A model generated the notes under the pieces. It was not told the DNA's origin, made no database searches, and saw nothing but the letters and a program-made list of their open reading frames with translations. A program made the translations under genes and the position numbers. 64,000 nt of DNA from Streptomyces caniferus (lineage in GTDB: Bacteria > Actinomycetota > Actinomycetes > Streptomycetales > Streptomycetaceae): NCBI RefSeq assembly GCF_009811555.1, contig NZ_BLIN01000003.1, forward strand, positions 62,001-126,000, read 5' to 3'. Positions 52,682-61,061 of this stretch are shown piece by piece; the first letter of the stretch is position 1, and every line of letters starts with the position of its first letter.

Positions 52682-53873
52682 GGCGGCCGCCTCCTGTCCC
52701 TTCGGGCGTGCGGCGGCGGGCCTTGACGGTGATGCCCAGCTTGTCCGCCATGACCTTGCGCTGCATGTCCGAGGTGCCCGAGGAGATCCGGGTGCCGAGA
52801 GCGTCCCGGAGGTTGCGTTCGACATCGGTGTCCGTGGTGTAGCCGAGGCCGCCGAACACCTGCAGGGCATCGAGGAAGGTCTGCACGGCCGACTCGCTGG
52901 TGCTCAGTTGCGCCGCCTCCGGGAACACCGAGGAGGCGTCGTCCTCCGTCAGGCTCCAGGCCGCCCGGTAGGTGAGCAGCTTGGCCGCCTCCAGCCGGAC
53001 CTGCATGTCGACGATGCGGTGGGACACCGCCTGGAAGCGGCCGATGTTCGTCCCGAACTGCACCCGGCTCCGGGCGTATTGGGCGCACTGGTCGATCTGG
53101 CGCTGCATGGTGCCCAGCAGCGGGGCCAGGATCAGCGAACGCTCCCAGGCCATCGCGGTGGAGAGGATCTTCGAGCCCTGTTTCTCGGCGCCCAGACGAC
53201 GGGTGGCCGGGACGCGGCAGCCGGTGAGGGTGACCTCGCCCCAGGGCGCGGTGCGCAGTCCGGCCTTCTCGAAGCGGGTCTCCACGGTGACGCCGTCCAG
53301 GTCGCGGTCGACCAGGAAGGCGGTGACACCGGTGAAGCCCAGGTCCGCGTTGAGGGTGGCGTAGACGATGAAGACGTCGGCGAGGGGGGCGTTGGTGATG
53401 AACCGCTTGGTGCCGTCGAGCACGTAGTGATCGCCCTCGCGCCGGGCGCGGGTGGTCAGGGACAGCGCGTCGGACCCCGCCTCGCCCTCGGTGATCGCAT
53501 GGGCGCCGACCGCCCGGCCGTCCACCAGAGCGGGCAGGTAGTGGCGCTTCTGCTCCTCGGTGCCGAATGCCAGGAGCGGCAGCTCCATGGCCCAGATGTG
53601 GGCGCCGACGGCGATCAGCAGACCGTTGTCCCGGCAGCCGCGCCCGAGCCCCTCCAGCGCCAGGGCGCAGCTGAGCGGGTCCAGGCCGAGCCCGCCGTAC
53701 TCCTCCGGCACGGCGAGCGCGAACACCCCGGCGTCGGCGCAGCGCTGCCAGTCGCCGGGCTGGAGCCGCTGGGTCCGGTCGCGCTCCTCCAGCTCCGCGC
53801 CCAGGCCGGTCGCGCCGAGGGCGCACAGCTTCTCGGCGAGCGCGCGCTGTTCGCCGGTGGGGCTCAGGTTCAT
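52665..53873 (-). CDS. acyl-CoA dehydrogenase-like flavoenzyme (prolyl-carrier oxidase candidate)
   Basis: 402 aa. FAD-dependent acyl-CoA-dehydrogenase fold: AHAITEGEAGSDALSL, GTKRFITNAPLADVF, ARSRVQFGTNIGRFQAV and LQVFGGLGYTTD. The stretch GRGCRDNGLLIAVGAHIWAM resembles the PltE/RedW group that oxidises prolyl-carrier thioester to pyrrolyl-carrier in two two-electron steps. The gene order carrier - TrpB-like - dehydrogenase - ligase supports that role. ATG at 53873 overlaps the TrpB-like stop. A general acyl-CoA dehydrogenase acting on another thioester cannot be excluded. Confidence 0.85.
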   Translation of the reverse strand: MNLSPTGEQRALAEKLCALGATGLGAELEERDRTQRLQPGDWQRCADAGVFALAVPEEYGGLGLDPLSCALALEGLGRGCRDNGLLIAVGAHIWAMELPLLAFGTEEQKRHYLPALVDGRAVGAHAITEGEAGSDALSLTTRARREGDHYVLDGTKRFITNAPLADVFIVYATLNADLGFTGVTAFLVDRDLDGVTVETRFEKAGLRTAPWGEVTLTGCRVPATRRLGAEKQGSKILSTAMAWERSLILAPLLGTMQRQIDQCAQYARSRVQFGTNIGRFQAVSHRIVDMQVRLEAAKLLTYRAAWSLTEDDASSVFPEAAQLSTSESAVQTFLDALQVFGGLGYTTDTDVERNLRDALGTRISSGTSDMQRKVMADKLGITVKARRRTPEGTGGGRRGDAR

Positions 53874-55252
53874 GACGTCACACCGACGGGGCCGGGGTCC
53901 GGCAGGGCCGCCAGCGACGCGGCGATGTGCTCGTCGGAGACCGCGTGGTCCTCCAGGTCACCGGCGAGGTACTGGTCGTAGGCGGACAGGTCGAGCAGTC
54001 CGTGGCCGCTGACGTTGAAGAGGATCACCTTGGGCGAGCGCTCCTCGCGGGCCTTGACGGCCTCGTCGATGGCGGCCTTGACGGCGTGGGCCGACTCGGG
54101 GGCGGGCACGACGTTCTCCGTGCGGGCGAAGAAGGCCCCGGCCTCGAACACCGGCTTCTGGCGGTAGGCCACCGCTTCCATCAGCCCCTGGTCGTACAGG
54201 GCGCTGACGAGCGGTGCGGCACCGTGGTAGCGCAGGCCGCCGGCGTGGACGCCGGGGGCGACGAAGGTGTGCCCCAGGGTGTACATCTTCGTCATCGGGG
54301 TGGTGCCCGAGATGTCGTTGTAGTCCCAGGCGTAGCGGCCCTTGGTGAGCTTGGGGCACGCTTCGGGCTCGACGGCGACCAGCCGGGTGTCCGCGCCGGA
54401 ACGCAGCTTCTCCCGGTGGAAGGGGAAGGCGAGTCCGGCGAAGTTGCTGCCCGCGCCCATGGACGCGATGACGACGTCGGGGAACTCGCCGGCCGCCTTC
54501 ATCTGCCGCAGCGCCTCTTCACCGATGACGGTCTGGTGGAGCAGCACATGGTTCTCACCGCTGCCGACGCAGAACCGGCCGTTGGCGACGGTCTGGGCGT
54601 ACTCCAGGGCCTCGGCGTTGGCGATCGACACGCTGCCGGCGCTGTCCGGGGAGTCCGCGAGCAGTTTCCGGCCGGCTTGCGTGGTACCGCCGGGGCTGGG
54701 GATGACGCGGGCGCCGTTGAGTTCCATCAGCACCCGGCGGTAGGGCTTCTGGGCGTGACTGAGGCGCACCATGAAGACGGTGCAGTCGAGGCCGAGCGCA
54801 TGGCAGGCCATGGACAGGGCGCTGCCCCACTGTCCGGCGCCGGTGCCGGTGGTCAGGTGCTCGACACCGGCCTTCTTGTAGTAATACGCCTGTGCCAGCG
54901 CGGAGTTGAGCTTGTGGCTGCCTGAGGCGTTGGCGCCCTCGTACTTGTAGTAGAGGTGGGCCGGCGTCTCCAGGGCCTGTTCCAGCCGGCGCGCGCGGAT
55001 CAGCGGGGTGGGGCGCCAGGTCTGGTACTGCTCGCGCACTTCGGCGGGGATCTCCACGAACCGCTGCCGTCCGACGCTGCCGCGGTAGAGGGAGAGCGGG
55101 ATGTTGGGCGCCAGCTTCCCCGACCGGGCCTCGTCCGTGGCGGGGCGGGCGCGCCGTACGTCGGCGGGTACGTCGAGGTCGGCGAGGATGTTGTACCAGT
55201 GGGTGGGTACGTCGTCCTCGTCCATCAGGTACTGGTTACGGGTCGCCTTCAT
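53870..55252 (-). CDS. TrpB-like PLP enzyme (TrpB2 type)
   Basis: 460 aa, longer than ordinary TrpB and with an N-terminal extension (PTHWYNILADLDVP), as in the TrpB2 group. PLP Lys in EGANASGSHKLNSAL, GTGAGQWGSAL for the carboxylate/PLP site, SGENHVLLHQ, and NVSGHGLLDLSAY at the C-terminus. TrpB enzymes join L-serine (or phosphoserine) to indole or another nucleophile, giving a beta-substituted alanine. No TrpA or other tryptophan gene is nearby, so a specialised role is likely, such as making a non-standard aromatic amino acid for module 1, 4 or 8. It overlaps both neighbours by ATGA inside the starter operon. Confidence 0.92.
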   Translation of the reverse strand: MKATRNQYLMDEDDVPTHWYNILADLDVPADVRRARPATDEARSGKLAPNIPLSLYRGSVGRQRFVEIPAEVREQYQTWRPTPLIRARRLEQALETPAHLYYKYEGANASGSHKLNSALAQAYYYKKAGVEHLTTGTGAGQWGSALSMACHALGLDCTVFMVRLSHAQKPYRRVLMELNGARVIPSPGGTTQAGRKLLADSPDSAGSVSIANAEALEYAQTVANGRFCVGSGENHVLLHQTVIGEEALRQMKAAGEFPDVVIASMGAGSNFAGLAFPFHREKLRSGADTRLVAVEPEACPKLTKGRYAWDYNDISGTTPMTKMYTLGHTFVAPGVHAGGLRYHGAAPLVSALYDQGLMEAVAYRQKPVFEAGAFFARTENVVPAPESAHAVKAAIDEAVKAREERSPKVILFNVSGHGLLDLSAYDQYLAGDLEDHAVSDEHIAASLAALPDPGPVGVTS

Positions 55253-55533
55253 ACCGCCCTCGCCGCCTCGGTCGTCTGCGCGTGCTGCCGGATGAGGCCG
55301 ATGAGGTCGCCGACGGTCTCCAGATCGGCCTCCATGACGTCCTCGTCCTCGATATGGCCGCCGAACTCCTCCTCGACCGCGAGGAGGAGCTGCAGCAGAT
55401 TGAGGGAATCGAGCTGAATCATCGGCGAGTAGAGCGAGATGCCGTCACCGATTTCCTCGGGACTCAGCCGCAGATCCAGTACGTCCACCATGATTTTGCG
55501 GGCCCGGTTTGCCATGTCGTCGTGGCCGTTCAT
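55249..55533 (-). CDS. stand-alone peptidyl/acyl carrier protein
   Basis: 94 aa. A single carrier domain with the phosphopantetheine Ser in MIQLDSLNLLQLLLAVEEEF, followed by an acidic stretch (IEDEDVMEADLETVGD) usual in discrete carriers. The expected carrier (PltL/RedO-like) for prolyl and then pyrrolyl thioesters made by the ligase and dehydrogenase downstream. It would donate the starter to the first C domain of NRPS A. ATG at 55533 overlaps the type II thioesterase stop; its own stop overlaps the TrpB-like start. Confidence 0.93.
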   Translation of the reverse strand: MNGHDDMANRARKIMVDVLDLRLSPEEIGDGISLYSPMIQLDSLNLLQLLLAVEEEFGGHIEDEDVMEADLETVGDLIGLIRQHAQTTEAARAV

Positions 55534-56306
55534 ACGGGGGCTCCTCCCAGCCGTTCGGTGAGGTCGGCCAGAACTTCCGTTTCCTGGTCCGACAGGTAGA
55601 AATGCCCTCCGGGGAAAACGCGGAAGGAGAACTCCCCCGAGGTGAGTTCTTTCCATGCGGCGGCGTCGTCCGGCGGCACACCCGGGTCGGCGTCGCCGAC
55701 GTAGGACGTCATCGGGGCGTTCACCGGCCGGCCGGCCGCGGGGCGGTAGGTCTCGATGAGGCGCAGGTCGGCCCGCAGCGAGGGGACCACCAGCGGCCGC
55801 AGTTCAGGGTCGGCGAGGACCGCCGGGTCCATCGCGCCGAGTTCGCCGAACCACTCCAGCATCGCGTCCTCGTCCCTGAGGTGCACATCGGTGTGGCTGC
55901 GCGGCCGGAGCGGTGAGGGGTGGCCGGAGACGAACAGGTGCCGGGGGCGTGCGCGGTGGCGGGTCTCCAGGCGCAGGGCCACCTCATAGGCGACCGCCGC
56001 TCCCATGCTGTGCCCGAAGAGGGCGAACGGCCGGTCGAGGAGCGGCGCCAGCGCCTCGGTGATGCGGTCGGCGAGCGGGTCCATCTCCGCCACGCACGGC
56101 TCTTCCAGGCGGTCCTGCCGGCCGGGGTACTGCACCGCGATCAGTTCCACATCGGCGGGCAGCGCGTGCGCCCAGCCGTGGAACGCCCCGGCGGTGCCGC
56201 CGGCGTACGGCAGGCAGAACAGCCGCAGCCGCGGGGCGGTCACCGGCCGGTACCGCTTGAGCCAGGCGCCGTCGAATCCTGGGGGATGTATGAGAGCTGG
56301 GGACAC
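55530..56306 (-). CDS. type II thioesterase
   Basis: 258 aa, GrsT/TycF-type editing thioesterase. Removes wrong or stalled groups from carrier domains. Motifs: FCLPYAGGTAGAFHGW near the N-terminus, nucleophile Ser in LFGHSMGAAVAYE, and the His in FPGGHFYLSDQ. I chose the GTG at 56306 because GGAGAGG lies six bases before it; the ATG at 56321 has no ribosome binding site. First gene of the starter operon and divergent from the aldehyde dehydrogenase. Confidence 0.93.
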   Translation of the reverse strand: MSPALIHPPGFDGAWLKRYRPVTAPRLRLFCLPYAGGTAGAFHGWAHALPADVELIAVQYPGRQDRLEEPCVAEMDPLADRITEALAPLLDRPFALFGHSMGAAVAYEVALRLETRHRARPRHLFVSGHPSPLRPRSHTDVHLRDEDAMLEWFGELGAMDPAVLADPELRPLVVPSLRADLRLIETYRPAAGRPVNAPMTSYVGDADPGVPPDDAAAWKELTSGEFSFRVFPGGHFYLSDQETEVLADLTERLGGAPV

Positions 56307-56515
56307 GGATGGCCTCTCCATCAAAAAGCAAACACGACCGGCCAATGCCGAATCGGTACGGTAACCGCAATTGCCGGGGCGTGGTCTTCGCCGCCGTACA
56401 GGGGCAGTTCCTCATTCAGGTTGTCTCCAGTCGCCCGAGCCGTCCGTGCGTAATCGTTTGGCTTGCTCGACATCGAAAGCACGGCATTCGCTCCTCGAGG
56501 AGAATTTCCCAGGCC
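56307..56515. promoter_or_regulatory. divergent intergenic region, starter operon / terpene operon
   Basis: 209 nt, visibly richer in A/T than its flanks in the part next to the thioesterase. It should carry the promoters for both the starter operon (minus) and the aldehyde dehydrogenase-terpene-diaminopropionate operon (plus). The only small palindrome I see is GCAATTGC at 56367-56374; its meaning is doubtful. Confidence 0.45.
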
Positions 56516-57940
56516 ATGGAATCCCTGCCGCTTGACTCCCTTTACGTCGATGGCCGGTGGACCGGACCCGCCGCGGACGAGACCATCGCCGTGGAGAATC
56601 CCGCCACGGAGGAGATCGTCGGACGGGTCGCCGCCGGTGACGCACGGGATGTCCGGCGCGCCGTCGACGCCGCACGGGCCGCCTTCCCGTCCTGGGCCGC
56701 GACCGAGGCCCCCGAACGCGCCGCTCATCTCCGGGCGCTGCGGGACCTGCTGGTCGAGAACCAGGCGGAGATGGCCGGCCTGATCACCCGGGAGATGGGC
56801 TCTCCGCTCTCGTTCTCCCGGCGGGTGCAGGTGGGGCTGCCGGTCAAGGTGCTGGAGTCCTACGCCGATGCCTTGGCCGCCGACGGGGAGGAGCGGATCG
56901 GTCACTCCCTCGTGGTCAGAGAGGCCGCCGGGGTGGTCGCCGCGATCACCCCGTGGAACTATCCGCTGCACCAGGCGGTGGCGAAGGTCGGCGCGGCGCT
57001 GGCCGCGGGCTGCACACTCGTCCTCAAGCCCAGCGAACTCGCCCCGCTGTCCGCCTGTTTCCTCACCACGCTGATCGACGCGCTGGGCCTGCCGCCAGGG
57101 GTGTTCAACCTGGTCCCGGGCCGTGGGACGGAGGCCGGCCGGGCCCTCGCAGCGGACCCCGGGGTGGATGTCGTCTCGTTCACCGGCTCGCTCGCGGCCG
57201 GCCGGGAGGTCGGCTCCGCCGCGGCTCTCGGCGTCAAGAAGGTCTGCCTGGAGCTGGGCGGCAAATCGGCGACGGTGGTGCTCCCCGACGCCGACCTCGA
57301 AACCGCCGTCACCGACGCGGCCCACGGCGCGCTGCACAACGCGGGCCAGACCTGCTCGGCCCGCAGCCGGCTGCTCGTCCCCCGGGCGCGGCTCGACGAG
57401 GCGCTGGACGTGGTCCGTTCGGTGCTCGCCGCGTATGTGCCCGGCGACCCGATGGATCCCGCCTGCCGGCTGGGGCCACTGGCCTCACGCGCCCAGCGGG
57501 ACCGCGTCCTCGGATACCTCCGCGCGGCGGAACGGTCCGGCGCGCGACAGGTGGCCGGGCCGTCGTGGGACCGGGCACCGTCCCTCGGCCACTATGTGAC
57601 ACCGAGCGCATGGACGCAGGTGCCCCCGAATTCCCCGCCGGCCCAGGAGGAGATCTTCGGGCCGGTGCTGACCGTGCACCCCTTCGACGACGACGCCGAC
57701 GCCGTGGCGCAGGCCAACGCGACGCGGTACGGCCTCGCGGCCACCGTGTGGTCGGCCGACACCGGGCGGGCGACCGCCGTGGCGCGCCGGCTGCGGGCCG
57801 GACAGGTCGACATCAACGACGCCTCGTTCAACCCCGCCGCGCCGTTCGGCGGCTACCGGCAGTCGGGGGTCGGGCGCGAACTCGGGCGCCACGGAATCCA
57901 GGAGTTCCAGGAGCTCAAGTCGCTCCAACTGCCCTCCTGA
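56516..57940 (+). CDS. NAD(P)-dependent aldehyde dehydrogenase
   Basis: Oxidises an aldehyde to a carboxylic acid. 474 aa, full length for the family. Motifs: AAITPWNYPLHQAVAK, VSFTGSLAAGREVG, catalytic Glu in CLELGGKSATVV, catalytic Cys in GALHNAGQTCSARSR, EEIFGPVLTV and PFGGYRQSGVGRELG. ATG at 56516; a longer in-frame extension upstream lacks normal codon use and is rejected. First gene of the plus operon with the terpene synthase and the MpaB-family oxygenase. It could oxidise an aldehyde formed by oxidative cleavage of the terpene; other substrates are possible. Confidence 0.93.
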   Translation: MESLPLDSLYVDGRWTGPAADETIAVENPATEEIVGRVAAGDARDVRRAVDAARAAFPSWAATEAPERAAHLRALRDLLVENQAEMAGLITREMGSPLSFSRRVQVGLPVKVLESYADALAADGEERIGHSLVVREAAGVVAAITPWNYPLHQAVAKVGAALAAGCTLVLKPSELAPLSACFLTTLIDALGLPPGVFNLVPGRGTEAGRALAADPGVDVVSFTGSLAAGREVGSAAALGVKKVCLELGGKSATVVLPDADLETAVTDAAHGALHNAGQTCSARSRLLVPRARLDEALDVVRSVLAAYVPGDPMDPACRLGPLASRAQRDRVLGYLRAAERSGARQVAGPSWDRAPSLGHYVTPSAWTQVPPNSPPAQEEIFGPVLTVHPFDDDADAVAQANATRYGLAATVWSADTGRATAVARRLRAGQVDINDASFNPAAPFGGYRQSGVGRELGRHGIQEFQELKSLQLPS

Positions 57941-58036
57941 CCCGGCGCCGGCCCCCTGCCGCCGCGCCGCCCCGCACCTTCCCCTCCGCACTCCCACGCA
58001 TCTCCGTACTCCCACGCCTCAACGACGGGTGACACC

Positions 58037-59059
58037 GTGTCCCTTGACATACCGCAGCTGCACGCCCAGTTCCCTCCCCGGATCAGCCCCTTCACCGCAC
58101 AGGTGGAGGAGAGCACCCGGGCCTTCGTCCGCCGCTTCGGCCTGGTGCCCGACGAGGCCGCCCGGCGGCACCACGAACGCTCACTGCTCGGCACGCTGAT
58201 GTCGCGGGCGTATCCGCACTCCGGCCCGGTCGAACTCGCGCTGGTCACGGACTGGATCAGCTGCATGCTGGTCCTGGACGACCAGTTCGACGAGACCGAT
58301 CTCGGACTGGAGCCCGAGCGGCTGCGTGCGGTGTGCGACGAGGTGCTCGGCTGGCTTCCGGCCGACGGCACCGTCGACGACCGCCCCACCGCAGCCGTCG
58401 ACGCCTCGATCACCCGGGCGTTCCGGCCCGCCTACGCCGACCTGTGGCGGCGCACCGCCCCGTACACCTCCGACACCTGGCGGGCCCGGCTCGCGGGGCA
58501 CATCGGCGCCTTCTTCGAGACCTGCGTCTGGGAGGCGGAGAACCGTCGCACCGGGCGGGTGCCCGGCCTCGCGGAGTACATCGAGCACCGCGGCCGCGCG
58601 CTGATGCCCTACCTCGACCTCATCGAGGTCACCACGCACGCCGAGATCCCCGAGGAGATCTACCGGCTGCCCGAGTTCACCGAGATGAACCAGGCGCTCT
58701 CCGACGCCGACCTGTGGACGAACGACCTCTTCTCCTGCGAGAAGGAAGCGCTGCTCAGCGATCCGCACAACCTGGTCCTCGTCCACCGGCACGAGCACGG
58801 CACCGATCTGCAGACCGCCGCGAACGCGGTCGCGGAGATGGTCCAGGCCCGCTTCGACCGCTTCACCGAGCTCAGCAGCTCGTTCCCGGGGCCGGCCCTG
58901 GAAGCGGAGCTCTCCCCTGCCGACCTCGGCATGCTGCGCCGGCATGTCGAGGGCCTGCGCAGCTGGCTCAGCGGCCAGTTGCAGTGGCGCTTCGAGACCC
59001 ACCGCTTCGATCCGACGCGGCTGGAGGGCTCGAACGCCACCGGATCCACCCCCCTCTGA
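58037..59059 (+). CDS. class I terpene synthase
   Basis: Cyclises a prenyl diphosphate (probably FPP or GGPP) after metal-triggered ionisation. 340 aa, the usual size of a single-domain bacterial terpene cyclase. The Asp-rich motif is in CMLVLDDQFDET at about residue 80, and the NSE triad is complete in NDLFSCEKE at about residue 230. A C-terminal pair of aromatic and basic residues (WRFETHRFDP) occupies the place of the usual RY. GTG start at 58037 with a weak ribosome binding site. It follows the aldehyde dehydrogenase by 96 nt. The skeleton cannot be predicted from sequence. Its presence inside an NRPS cluster is unusual. Confidence 0.93.
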   Translation: MSLDIPQLHAQFPPRISPFTAQVEESTRAFVRRFGLVPDEAARRHHERSLLGTLMSRAYPHSGPVELALVTDWISCMLVLDDQFDETDLGLEPERLRAVCDEVLGWLPADGTVDDRPTAAVDASITRAFRPAYADLWRRTAPYTSDTWRARLAGHIGAFFETCVWEAENRRTGRVPGLAEYIEHRGRALMPYLDLIEVTTHAEIPEEIYRLPEFTEMNQALSDADLWTNDLFSCEKEALLSDPHNLVLVHRHEHGTDLQTAANAVAEMVQARFDRFTELSSSFPGPALEAELSPADLGMLRRHVEGLRSWLSGQLQWRFETHRFDPTRLEGSNATGSTPL

Positions 59060-59101
59060 CGGGGCCCGTCGCGCCCCTCCCCCTTGCGATCGAGGTACGG
59101 A

Positions 59102-60004
59102 ATGCGAGACCGGTACGCCACCCTGAGACAACTGCGTTCACTCGATCCGAAATCGGATCACGAGCAGATCCACCGCATATCCTCCGACCGCGAATTCCCG
59201 TGGGACTACGGCAGAGGCCTCGAAGTGGCCATCTGGCGTACCTGCTGTGTGCCCAGCATCTCCTCGGTGCTGGACGGCAGCGGGGAATTCGCCCGGCACG
59301 CCCAGAAGCGGTACGACGACACCCGGATCCTGCTGGGTGAGATGGTCCGCGGCGGATACGACTCCGAGCGCGGCCGCCAGGCGCTGCGTCAGATCAACCA
59401 GGCGCACCGCCGTTTCACCATCGACAACGACGACATGCGCTATGTGCTGTCCACCTTCATCTACGAGCCGATCCGGTGGATCGACCGGTGGGCCTGGCGC
59501 AGGACCACCGAGACGGAACGTCTGGCTGCCTTCTACTTCTTCGTCGAGGTGGGGCGCCGGATGAACATCCATGACCTGCCGTCCGACTACGACGAGTTCG
59601 AGCGGTTCAACCGCGACTTCGAGCGGGCGTCGTTCCGCCGGGTGCCGAGCAACCACCGCGTCGGCACCCAGATCATGGACCTCTACTCGTCCTGGTACCC
59701 GCGCCCGGTCGGCGCCGTGGTGCGGGCCACCCTGCCCTGCCGGCTCGACGACACGGCCCGCCACGCCCTGGGGATGTCCACGCCCCCGCCCTGGGCACGC
59801 GCCCTCCATGTGCTCGGACTGCGCGGCCACGCGCGGGCCGAGCGTCTCGCGCCGACGGTGATGGCACGCCTGATGACCCGGCCGACCGCCCGGACGTATC
59901 CGGGCTATCCGCACGGCTACCGGATCAGCGACATCGGGCCCCGCCATGTCACCCGGCCGGGCGCGGACGCCAAGGGTGCCCCCGCCGAAAGCCTCACGGA
60001 GTGA
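59102..60004 (+). CDS. MpaB-family (DUF2236) oxygenase
   Basis: 300 aa. It resembles the oxygenase-MpaB/DUF2236 family: INQAHRRFTIDNDD with the conserved His, FIYEPIRWIDRWAW, FYFFVEVGRRMNIHDLP and YDEFERFNRDFE. Members include latex-clearing proteins, which use a haem to cleave polyisoprene double bonds to carbonyl ends, and fungal MpaB, which cleaves the farnesyl side chain of a mycophenolic acid precursor. Placed directly after the terpene synthase, it is the likely oxidase of the terpene product. ATG at 59102 behind GAGG; an upstream TTG at 59084 is less likely. Confidence 0.85.
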   Translation: MRDRYATLRQLRSLDPKSDHEQIHRISSDREFPWDYGRGLEVAIWRTCCVPSISSVLDGSGEFARHAQKRYDDTRILLGEMVRGGYDSERGRQALRQINQAHRRFTIDNDDMRYVLSTFIYEPIRWIDRWAWRRTTETERLAAFYFFVEVGRRMNIHDLPSDYDEFERFNRDFERASFRRVPSNHRVGTQIMDLYSSWYPRPVGAVVRATLPCRLDDTARHALGMSTPPPWARALHVLGLRGHARAERLAPTVMARLMTRPTARTYPGYPHGYRISDIGPRHVTRPGADAKGAPAESLTE

Positions 60005-60011
60005 CCCACAT

Positions 60012-61061
60012 ATGACGCACTTCGCATCGCCGCCCCTCCCCGCCGTCGCTGCCATTCGTACCGGCGGCACTCCCCTGGAGCCCGTCCTCGTGCCGCTCGG
60101 TGAGCGCACGGTGCGGCTCTGGCTCAAGCTGGAGGCCGGCAATCCGTTCGGTTCCATCAAGGCGCGTACCGCCGAGGCACTGCTGTCCGCCCTGGAGGCG
60201 ACCGGCGCGCTCCGCCCCGGCTGCCGGGTCGTCGAGTCCAGCTCGGGCAACCTGGGAACGGCGCTGGCCGGACTCTGTGCGGCGCGCGGCTACTCCTGCA
60301 CCCTGGTCGTCGAACCCAGCACCCCGCACAGCAGCGTCGAGCGGATGACGGCCCACGGCGCGGACGTCGTGGTGGTCGACGAGGTGCCGGGCGGCAGGAC
60401 GCTCGACGCCCGGCTGACGGCGGTGCAGGAGATCCTGCGCCGCGACCCCACCGCCGTGTGGACCGATCAGTACAGCAGTCCCGCCAACCCGCGCGTCCAT
60501 GAGACGCAGACCGCCGTGGAGCTGGTGGCAGCGGCGCCGGGCGGCGCCTACGACGCGGTGGCCGTGGCGGTCTCGACCGGCGGGACCCTCGCCGGCATCG
60601 CCCGGTACTTCCGCAAGGAACTGCCGGCGGCCCGGATCATCGCGGTGGACGCGGTCGGCTCGGCGGCACTGGGCGGGCCGGTCGCCGAACGCCCCTTCAA
60701 ACTGGCCGGGTTCGGCTCCGGACGGCCGTCCGGATTCGTCGCACCGCACCACTGGGACCACCTCGTCCGGCTCCGCGACGAGGACGCCGCGGCCGCCTGC
60801 ACGCTCATCGAGGCGCGCACCGGTCTGTCGATCGGTGGCAGCGCCGGAGCGGCCGTCCTCGCCTCGCTGGTACGTGCCCTGCACGATCCGGGCCTGGCGG
60901 AGATCGCCGTCGTCTGCCCGGACAGCGGCGAGAAGTACCCCCGGCTCGACCAGGGCCCCTCCCTCGCACGCGGAGCGGACGACGAGACCGTCGTGGCTCT
61001 GGACCTGCTGGGCCGCTCCCGCCCCGGCAGCTCACCTCCCGGAGGAAGTACAGGCACATGA
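60012..61061 (+). CDS. sbnA: SbnA-type PLP enzyme for 2,3-diaminopropionate
   Basis: Cysteine-synthase-fold enzyme, 349 aa. In the staphyloferrin B pathway SbnA joins O-phospho-L-serine and L-glutamate to N-(1-amino-1-carboxy-2-ethyl)-glutamate. PLP Lys in GNPFGSIKARTAE, substrate loop ESSSGNLGTALAG, PLP-phosphate site VSTGGTLAGIA, and IGGSAGAAVLASL near the C-terminus. Pairing with an SbnB homologue in an ATGA overlap is the hallmark of diaminopropionate cassettes. Seven nt after the oxygenase stop. Supplies the residue predicted for module 2. Confidence 0.92.
   Translation: MTHFASPPLPAVAAIRTGGTPLEPVLVPLGERTVRLWLKLEAGNPFGSIKARTAEALLSALEATGALRPGCRVVESSSGNLGTALAGLCAARGYSCTLVVEPSTPHSSVERMTAHGADVVVVDEVPGGRTLDARLTAVQEILRRDPTAVWTDQYSSPANPRVHETQTAVELVAAAPGGAYDAVAVAVSTGGTLAGIARYFRKELPAARIIAVDAVGSAALGGPVAERPFKLAGFGSGRPSGFVAPHHWDHLVRLRDEDAAAACTLIEARTGLSIGGSAGAAVLASLVRALHDPGLAEIAVVCPDSGEKYPRLDQGPSLARGADDETVVALDLLGRSRPGSSPPGGSTGT

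Noticed and set aside
56309..56515. N-terminal extension of the aldehyde dehydrogenase.
   Set aside because: The extra ~69 residues show no family similarity or normal codon bias and would start inside the thioesterase leader. The ATG at 56516 gives a standard-length enzyme.
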